Below the pieces are notes generated by a model, which had not been told where the DNA came from, searched no databases, and saw only the letters and a program-made list of their open reading frames with translations. A program made the translations under genes and the position numbers. From contig JBAZTW010000047.1 of the NCBI GenBank assembly GCA_041661665.1, forward strand, positions 1-12,686: DNA of 12,686 bases, read 5' to 3'. Positions 8,262-12,686 of this stretch are shown here, piece after piece (positions within the stretch are counted from its first letter, which is position 1; the number at the start of each line of letters is the position of its first letter). This DNA is from GWC2-45-44 sp041661665 (GTDB lineage: Bacteria > Planctomycetota > Phycisphaerae > Sedimentisphaerales > UBA12454).

Positions 8262-9908
8262 TTAAGGAATAAGTTTGCCCGTATCCCGATATCGATTTAA
8301 ATATTCCATCAGATTATCGCCTGGGCAGTCGGTTGCATCGGGAACTTCACGATGTCCGAGCACCCGGGATTTTGGAATACCTCGTTCTTTTCTGATTTTA
8401 TCGAGAAGTTCCTGCAGCGTTGCCAGTTGCTCGGAACTGGGTTGCTCATTACCGCTCGTTGGATGAAAATTTCCGCATACGGCGATACCAATCGATCGGT
8501 AATTCATTTTTTCGGTGTCGGCATGCGCGCCGATCTTATTTTCCGGACGCCCAATAATATGCGCTCCCAATCCATCCATCGCTCCCGCAATCCAGTGATG
8601 ATAGGCAATATCTCCCCAACCGATTCCTATGTGATTGTTTTTGATTGTGCTGAAGCGAGTTGAGTCGCGTGGCGTTGCCGTGTGATGCACGATGATGAAT
8701 TCGGGATAATTGGCTTTATCATATTTAGGCGCATCTTTTTTCGTCGAACGAAAGGTGCGAAGCGTATCCCATACAACCACCAGTTTGGCCGCAAATTCCC
8801 CGTTGTTTTTTACGTAGTCCCAAGGCAATTTATATTGCCCGCCCCATGAAGATAAATTTTCCAAAACAAGACCGAGATTATTTGATGTGGTCCATCCTTC
8901 ACGATCGACAATCTCCTGAACTATTTCACGCAAATCAGGCGATTCGTATACGCTGTTGGCCGACCAGTGAATTCCTACGAATACGCCGTCGACCGTTTCG
9001 CCGATTGTCCATTCTATTTGTGCTTTCGTTTTTGTTCGTAATGACGGCCGATTTGATCCGTCACTTGCAAATAGCGCCACATTATCTTCTGCGATTCCCT
9101 TTATAAGAAGATTCGGAAAACGATTGTTTTGATCAGCCTGCGTGAGAAGAAGATGGGCGCCGATAATATTTGCGTAACGCGGAATATTCAATGCGCTGAA
9201 TATGAAAGCGCCTTCATTTATTGAGATGCCATCATTGCCAAGCGTGATAACATTGCCTGCCGGACTTGATTGCCAAGTGGTGCGATCTGTTTCCACGCCG
9301 TCACGATCCGTGCCTGCGATTGTGCCGATGCTGACATTCTTAGTCGTGAACAGAACTTCCAATTCCGCTTCGTATCCCTTGCCCTTGCTGCTGTCATAGC
9401 ATGTTGCGGCTTGATCGGAAGAAGATCCGTTATCTTCGATTGTCAGTGCCAGTGAATTGCCCGCCTTCCATCCGGTCTGCGCCACAATTTCTTCAATTAT
9501 CAGTTTGAGATTCGGCGTTTGTGTCCATTCATGAACTTCCCATTTTTTGATGATGTGCCACGATACACTATTTACAGTCCTGGTTCGTTGACTTGGACGG
9601 GAAGTTTGCGTAAACGGTTTCGTGTCCGATTCTTTTATTCCCTTAATAATCAGCTTTACATCCGGATCCACCGAATCGGTAACTGCGGGACGAATTTTTA
9701 ATCGAGCCAAAACAATCTTGGCATTTCTCGGAATATCAATATTGCGAAAACGAAATGCTCCGAGATATAACGAACCGCTCGTGTTTCCGAATGTGATAAT
9801 ATTGCCGGCATTGCCGATGCCATTCCACGAAGTTGCGTCTTGCTCTCTCCCATCATCTATCGTTTCAGCAATCAGAGCGTTAATTTTGCCGATATAATTC
9901 ATTGGCAT
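8262..9908 (-). CDS. Virion-type N-acetylmuramoyl-L-alanine amidase with duplicated N-terminal beta modules (548 aa)
   Basis: Residues about 402-548 are an Amidase_2/PGRP-type zinc amidase, which cuts the bond between N-acetylmuramic acid and L-alanine. The ligands expected by comparison with T7 lysozyme are all visible: H408 in VHHTA, H519 in LGHRE and C528 in DCPGD, with Y436 in the central YHHW motif. T526 stands where T7 lysozyme has Lys128. Residues about 11-188 and 196-381 are two copies of one beta-rich module. Shared points are GAFRF-x-x-x-x-IP / GAFIF-x-x-x-x-IP, LIIKGI / LLIKGI, RPSQRT / RPSLRT, EEIV-x-x-x-GW / QEIV-x-x-x-GW and a closing strand. They resemble DNRLRE-type jelly-roll repeats and may bind carbohydrate or fix the enzyme to the particle. 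There is no signal peptide or holin neighbour, and the gene sits within head and tail genes with a 2-nt gap to the gene before it. The position suggests a structural lysin. A second in-frame ATG (codon 3) could be the start. Confidence 0.9.
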   Translation of the reverse strand: MPMNYIGKINALIAETIDDGREQDATSWNGIGNAGNIITFGNTSGSLYLGAFRFRNIDIPRNAKIVLARLKIRPAVTDSVDPDVKLIIKGIKESDTKPFTQTSRPSQRTRTVNSVSWHIIKKWEVHEWTQTPNLKLIIEEIVAQTGWKAGNSLALTIEDNGSSSDQAATCYDSSKGKGYEAELEVLFTTKNVSIGTIAGTDRDGVETDRTTWQSSPAGNVITLGNDGISINEGAFIFSALNIPRYANIIGAHLLLTQADQNNRFPNLLIKGIAEDNVALFASDGSNRPSLRTKTKAQIEWTIGETVDGVFVGIHWSANSVYESPDLREIVQEIVDREGWTTSNNLGLVLENLSSWGGQYKLPWDYVKNNGEFAAKLVVVWDTLRTFRSTKKDAPKYDKANYPEFIIVHHTATPRDSTRFSTIKNNHIGIGWGDIAYHHWIAGAMDGLGAHIIGRPENKIGAHADTEKMNYRSIGIAVCGNFHPTSGNEQPSSEQLATLQELLDKIRKERGIPKSRVLGHREVPDATDCPGDNLMEYLNRYRDTGKLIP

Positions 9909-9910
9909 AT

Positions 9911-10498
9911 CTATGCTTTACGCAAAGCGATAAGCGGAACGGGCAGACTCCAATCAGTCGGACTACCCGTCGGAAAAGTCAAGGGCAATGCGCCGTAAGT
10001 TTGCGTTATCGCATAGCCGAGATAAGGCGTGCCTGTCAGTCCGTTATCTAATCCAAGGAATGAAGCGAAGGCATCCGCTGCCGGAATTGCGGCGACAGCT
10101 AACGATGCCGTGTCTTGACCTATCAAAGTGAGCCAATACAGCTTCCCGCCTTTCAATAATATGTTTATTGCTTTTTCTTTGAGCCCGGTCGTGTTCACAT
10201 CAACTTCGCCCGCATCAAGCGCAAGTGCGCCCGGATAAACACTTCCATCTCCCTTGTCTTCATAAATACCAAGACGAACACGTGGCGTAGTGCCGGTGCC
10301 CGCAGTAGTCACGCGAATCGCAATTCGATCAAACTTCATTGTTCTTGGAACGAAAAACGGAAACGCACGAAGAGAATTAGCTGAGGATAATGCTTGCGTA
10401 GCAACCGTACCGCCCGTAAGAAACGGCCCGAAATATCTGCCGGTCTTTTTTATTCGCAGAAAAGAGAAGTCTCCTTTTTGTGGAATGAATTCAGCCAT
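9911..10498 (-). CDS. Probable head fibre or decoration protein, beta-rich (195 aa)
   Basis: A hydrophobic, Gly/Ala/Thr-rich protein with jelly-roll-like strand spacing. FPFFVPRTMKFDRIAIRVTT (about 46-65), then RVRLGIYEDKGDGSVYPG (73-90) and ALALDAGEVDVNTTGLKE (91-108) form a pattern I associate with phage head-fibre and other virion-surface proteins; GKLYWLTLIG (118-127) continues the sheet. No enzyme motif, signal peptide or membrane helix is seen. It starts 5 nt after the 97-aa gene with no Shine-Dalgarno sequence, and its stop precedes the amidase ATG by only 2 nt, so translation is probably coupled. It could instead be a baseplate or neck appendage. The structural role is inferred from the pattern and the neighbours. 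Confidence 0.75.
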   Translation of the reverse strand: MAEFIPQKGDFSFLRIKKTGRYFGPFLTGGTVATQALSSANSLRAFPFFVPRTMKFDRIAIRVTTAGTGTTPRVRLGIYEDKGDGSVYPGALALDAGEVDVNTTGLKEKAINILLKGGKLYWLTLIGQDTASLAVAAIPAADAFASFLGLDNGLTGTPYLGYAITQTYGALPLTFPTGSPTDWSLPVPLIALRKA

Positions 10499-10503
10499 AA
10501 ATA

Positions 10504-10797
10504 TTATTGTTCGACGATGATTTCGACTTTATCGCCACTTATTTCCGCGTCTATGTATACTTTGTTAGCGTTGCTGATTCGGAGCTTCACCGCTTCGCCC
10601 GGCTCTAGAGTGAACTTTCCGGCTTGGGCTTGCGCTTCCGACTCGCCGACCTTGATAATGCCGCTATTAGTGCGCTTAGCTTTAACAATGAGCTCACAAG
10701 CCTCGCCAACAGAAATATCCGGGAGTTGCACGGCAGTGCCCGCAACAGCCACTGTCGCTTCGTTTACGGAAAATTTTGATTTGCTTTCTACTGCCAT
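10504..10797 (-). CDS. Small head decoration / cement-type protein (97 aa)
   Basis: A compact beta-rich protein without membrane or signal segments. Strands alternate with Gly/Asn turns: VAVAGTAVQLPDISVG, ELIVKAKRTNSGIIKVGESE, KFTLEPGEAVKLRISNANKV and YIDAEISGDKVEIIVEQ. The order 'AGTAVQLP - VKA-x-x-x-NSG-IIKVG - L-x-PGE-x-x-x-L-I-x-N-x-x-x-x-YID' recurs in small proteins of phage head modules, so a decoration role is likely. It lies between the 144-aa protein and the 195-aa protein. The 48-nt gap before it holds an ATTAAT motif and small inverted repeats but no Shine-Dalgarno sequence. No specific homologue can be named. Confidence 0.75.
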   Translation of the reverse strand: MAVESKSKFSVNEATVAVAGTAVQLPDISVGEACELIVKAKRTNSGIIKVGESEAQAQAGKFTLEPGEAVKLRISNANKVYIDAEISGDKVEIIVEQ

Positions 10798-10845
10798 ATC
10801 ATTGTGTTTTTAATTAATCATGATTGTTCAATCGTTATCGATTCG
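10798..10845 (-). promoter_or_regulatory. Short intergenic gap with small inverted repeats and ATTAAT leader
   Basis: The 48-nt gap holds AATCGATAACGATT (5-bp stem, 4-nt loop), GATTGAACAATC (5-bp stem, 2-nt loop) and ATCATGAT, which overlap one another. ATTAAT at 10813-10818 lies 15 nt before the start of the 97-aa gene. No Shine-Dalgarno or -10 element is convincing. Confidence 0.3.
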
Positions 10846-11280
10846 CTAAAATTTCGCCTGCTTGCTTTTTGACTTTTCTTTTGTCCTTGCTTCCGTTCCC
10901 ACTGATGATTCCGATCCCTCTTCCCTGCCTTTAATTTCCATTTCCCGACGTTTTAAATCTTCTTCCTTGGCTTTCAACTCAGATTCTCGCTCGGCAAGCG
11001 ATTTTGTGACGAGAGCTGAAGTTACTTCCTTCGTAACCTCCTGATAATCGATGCCAGCGAACGAAGAATTTTCCAGAAATTCCTGCTCCTGCGAATCTTT
11101 GGTTTCATAAATGCCGTTTTTGAATTCAATTGTTTTTCCCGGACGCGTTATTGCGATTCCATTGATAACTTCTGTAACAGTGGGAAGCATCACAATGCTA
11201 TAGTGCTGGCCATAACGCGTTGCAAAACGCTTGGCCGTTGTCTTTGATTTTTCGGGCACTGATGTTTTTGTCTTTGCCAT
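10846..11280 (-). CDS. Head-associated protein with C-terminal coiled coil (144 aa)
   Basis: The first gene after the capsid gene. Residues 1-20 are basic and polar. Residues about 22-80 look beta-rich, with ITRPGKTIEFKNGIYETKDS and FLENSSFAGIDY; the 'FKNGIYETKD-x-x-x-x-x-FLE' pattern recurs in small phage proteins next to capsid genes. Residues about 94-122 form a near-perfect charged helix (SLAERESELKAKEEDLKRRE), likely a coiled coil, followed by a Ser/Lys-rich tail. It may be a head accessory, scaffold-like or head-completion protein; nothing in the sequence decides among these. The 143-nt region before it is structured, so this gene may be expressed or tuned separately from the capsid gene. 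Confidence 0.75.
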   Translation of the reverse strand: MAKTKTSVPEKSKTTAKRFATRYGQHYSIVMLPTVTEVINGIAITRPGKTIEFKNGIYETKDSQEQEFLENSSFAGIDYQEVTKEVTSALVTKSLAERESELKAKEEDLKRREMEIKGREEGSESSVGTEARTKEKSKSKQAKF

Positions 11281-11424
11281 ACAAATTAGTTGCTATTTTT
11301 TCTATTAATTAATCGCGGGTCGACCTTTATATCCCGCGAAAACCCTCAAGGGCTTTCCATTCGGTCAGGCGGGTTTGGAAAGCATGCCCGTCCGACCGAA
11401 ACTTGAAGGATTATCGAAAAACTC
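11281..11424 (-). promoter_or_regulatory. Structured intergenic region between capsid and 144-aa gene
   Basis: Gene-free, with several perfect or near-perfect inverted repeats. An outer stem CCTTCAAG/CTTGAGGG (11402-11409 with 11343-11350, one wobble) encloses TTCGGTC/GACCGAA (11394-11400 with 11360-11366), which continues into CGGG/CCCG. A separate TCGCGGG/CCCGCGA stem (11333-11339 with 11313-11319, 13-nt loop) follows. After it come TTAATTAATAG and an A-rich leader to the ATG. The outer stem is followed by only TTTT, so any terminator would be weak and partly readable. The region probably adjusts mRNA levels between the abundant capsid product and the genes after it. Confidence 0.6.
11343..11409 (-). 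terminator. Possible weak intrinsic terminator or mRNA-stability hairpin after the capsid gene
   Basis: The nested stems above form a 67-nt palindromic block 15 nt downstream of the capsid stop, followed by TTTT in the minus-strand transcript. An alternative 6-bp stem CTTTCC/GGAAAG competes with part of it. The uridine run is short, so partial termination or 3'-end protection of the capsid message is as likely as full termination. Confidence 0.35.
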
Positions 11425-12603
11425 TTAGGCAAACTTAACAACTGCATGTCGCTCCGGTTGCTCAAGCTGAAGTCCGCATTCCGTCAAATACTCATTGATA
11501 TTGGAATCTTCACCGGGCGCCTGTCTGTTTGTGAGAAGTTTCGTATCACGATTTGAAAGATATCTGTATGTCAAAGCTTCCATATCCAATCCCACTGCGC
11601 TTTTGCCGTACAAATCCCCAGAGAGCAGATCATGCTTGATAATATTGAGCGTTCCATGCGGAGAAAAGTATTTGATGATACTGAGCCCGAAGGTTTTCTC
11701 TCCCTGCAGAATTTGAAGTTTATCGTGCGCGAAACTGCCAATCTTATCTACGACATATCCGGAAGCGAGAAGGTACTTTTCAGAATTTCCATGTGCAAAC
11801 AAAGTCCTGAGATATCCATTGAAATCATCGCGTGTCGTCACATTCGATACTACCTGAGAAATTCTTTGAAAAATTCCGCCAGTGAACCGTTTCGGATGAA
11901 CACCGCTCATAATAAGTTCTTTCTTGCCGAACATGAAAGCGCGTTCCACATCGACTAAATGCTCAATACCCTTTTTTCGGGTTTGATAATCGAAATCACT
12001 TTCCTTTGTCCATCCTGTAGTATTGCGCGCAGTCTCAGTGATACCGATAGTAGTTCGAAAAATTTGGCAATAATTAAGAGCTTCCGCGATGGCCGTAGCT
12101 TTTATTTCCCGAATGCTCGCACCTTCCTCGTTGGCATTTCCAATGATCCAGATAATATCATTTTGCTGAAGCAATCCTCCGCCCAATGCGCTGTCTCCGA
12201 CTTGGCGCGCCAATGTCAATGTATTGGTGTTTACGGCCGTAACAAGCATAACTTCACCCGTCGGATTGCTTGTGCCCTGAGTTGACTTCACGCACAACAA
12301 AACGTCACCGACACTGAAGTATGCTCCGTTGGTCACGGCCAGTGAAGTTGCTCCACCTTGATTGCTTGCCACTATATCCTCGCGTGCTCCGAATTTATCC
12401 TCGAACCACTTGAATTCCGGATCTGTCGTTTCTTTTTTCTTAAGCGCATCACCTTGCTTTGTCACAGGATCCTTGCCCGCATTCGTGAGAATGGCGAGCA
12501 TCGGATAGCGAGCCACATCAAGAAGCGAAATTACATCGGCCACGTCATATTTGCGCGTGGCGCCAAGATTTGCTGTTCCTCTTATTCCATTTGCTGAAGG
12601 CAT
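11425..12603 (-). CDS. Major capsid protein, SU10-like (HK97-fold) family
   Basis: A 392-aa protein with the pattern of the SU10-like major head protein family (also known as DUF5309). The N-terminal region has RKYDVADVISLLDVARYPML and the segment DPEFKWFEDKF (61-71). Next comes AVTNGAYFSVGDVLLC (89-104), then a strand-rich region with VMLVTAVNTNTLTLAR and DIIWIIGNANEEGAS. The C-terminal half carries YQTRKKGIEHLVDVERAFMFGKKEL and MSGVHPKRFTGGIF, features of this family. Length is close to the family norm, and the fold is HK97-like by family knowledge. No protease or delta-domain extension is obvious. It starts 20 nt after an ATTAAT motif with no Shine-Dalgarno sequence. The two strong family cues make this the most securely named head gene here. 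Confidence 0.88.
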   Translation of the reverse strand: MPSANGIRGTANLGATRKYDVADVISLLDVARYPMLAILTNAGKDPVTKQGDALKKKETTDPEFKWFEDKFGAREDIVASNQGGATSLAVTNGAYFSVGDVLLCVKSTQGTSNPTGEVMLVTAVNTNTLTLARQVGDSALGGGLLQQNDIIWIIGNANEEGASIREIKATAIAEALNYCQIFRTTIGITETARNTTGWTKESDFDYQTRKKGIEHLVDVERAFMFGKKELIMSGVHPKRFTGGIFQRISQVVSNVTTRDDFNGYLRTLFAHGNSEKYLLASGYVVDKIGSFAHDKLQILQGEKTFGLSIIKYFSPHGTLNIIKHDLLSGDLYGKSAVGLDMEALTYRYLSNRDTKLLTNRQAPGEDSNINEYLTECGLQLEQPERHAVVKFA

Positions 12604-12686
12604 ATGTTTTTGTATTATTTTAAATTAATTAGTAGGAGGATTCGACCTGTTTTGAGGTTAGACCCCCAAACCTCCCAAGGGACCTT
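12604..12686 (-). promoter_or_regulatory. Structured, A/T-rich leader of the capsid gene
   Basis: Read on the minus strand, it begins with TCCCTTGGGA (a 4-bp stem with a tight loop). A 6-bp hairpin follows, GAGGTT/AACCTC (12654-12659 with 12669-12674, 9-nt loop), then AAAA, GGTCGA and CTAATTAATT (ATTAAT core at 12624-12629), 20 nt before the ATG. A CCTCC stretch could also pair with the upstream GGAGG, giving an alternative to the first hairpin. No convincing -35/-10 promoter is seen and no coding frame is supported. It could be a terminator of an upstream gene, an mRNA-stability element, or an autoregulatory leader. Confidence 0.45.

Noticed and set aside
9906..9908. Alternative amidase start at codon 3 (ATG, bases 9902-9900)
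   Set aside because: It cannot be excluded, but the first ATG has the T at -1 seen in the other genes and a 2-nt gap to the preceding stop, so it is preferred.
10394..10813. A 139-codon plus-strand frame
   Set aside because: It is antisense to the 97-aa and 195-aa genes, both of which have clear phage-type patterns and fit the operon.
1..12686. Alternative genetic code (TGA or TAG reassigned)
   Set aside because: All genes read to stops at sensible ends under the standard code and need no in-frame recoding.
1..12686. tRNA, rRNA, CRISPR array, insertion sequence or attachment site
   Set aside because: No cloverleaf, spaced direct repeats, transposase or flanking repeats were seen on reading. 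Structure is confined to the hairpins described between genes.
1..12686. Tailocin or gene-transfer-like particle without a head
   Set aside because: A full-length SU10-like capsid protein and several head-type genes are present, so a DNA-packaging phage is the better reading.

Overview
This window looks like part of the virion-structure operon of a tailed bacteriophage, or of a prophage or metagenomic phage contig. Every supported gene lies on the minus strand, so transcription runs from base 12686 down to base 1. Intergenic gaps are very short and there are no rRNA, tRNA, CRISPR or transposon signals. Family assignments come from reading the proteins, not from a search. The host cannot be named. 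The genes almost all lack a Shine-Dalgarno sequence and have A/T-rich leaders, which points to a host with SD-independent initiation (Bacteroidota and some Patescibacteria are candidates, at low confidence). The standard genetic code reads through all genes.

Layout in transcription order. (1) 12686-12604: a structured leader. (2) Head: SU10-like major capsid protein (392 aa), a 143-nt structured intergenic region, then three small probable head proteins (144, 97 and 195 aa). (3) A 548-aa protein with two tandem beta-rich modules followed by a complete zinc N-acetylmuramoyl-L-alanine amidase; it is probably a virion-associated lysin because it sits between head and tail genes. (4) Neck/tail: a 218-aa adaptor resembling the gp11/gatekeeper class and a 480-aa beta-rich protein resembling a nozzle or tail-hub protein, which together suggest a short-tailed particle. 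(5) A 359-aa fibre with about 16 decapeptide repeats. (6) A 71-aa protein and a 361-aa coiled-coil protein, both unrecognised. (7) A very large protein, open at the left edge (1237 residues visible), with an ADP-ribosyltransferase-like domain and a C-terminal LPD38-like region typical of phage polyvalent proteins.

How the genes fit together: the capsid and decoration proteins build the head, the adaptor and nozzle close it, and the fibre and amidase would act in host contact and wall penetration. The 361-aa and polyvalent proteins occupy the position where short-tailed phages often encode ejected internal proteins. The most interesting items are the ART-LPD38 polyvalent protein, the duplicated-module amidase, the shared structured leaders before the two head genes, and an SD-less start context with T at -1 in 10 of 11 genes. 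Portal and terminase genes are not in the window and would be expected upstream of base 12686.
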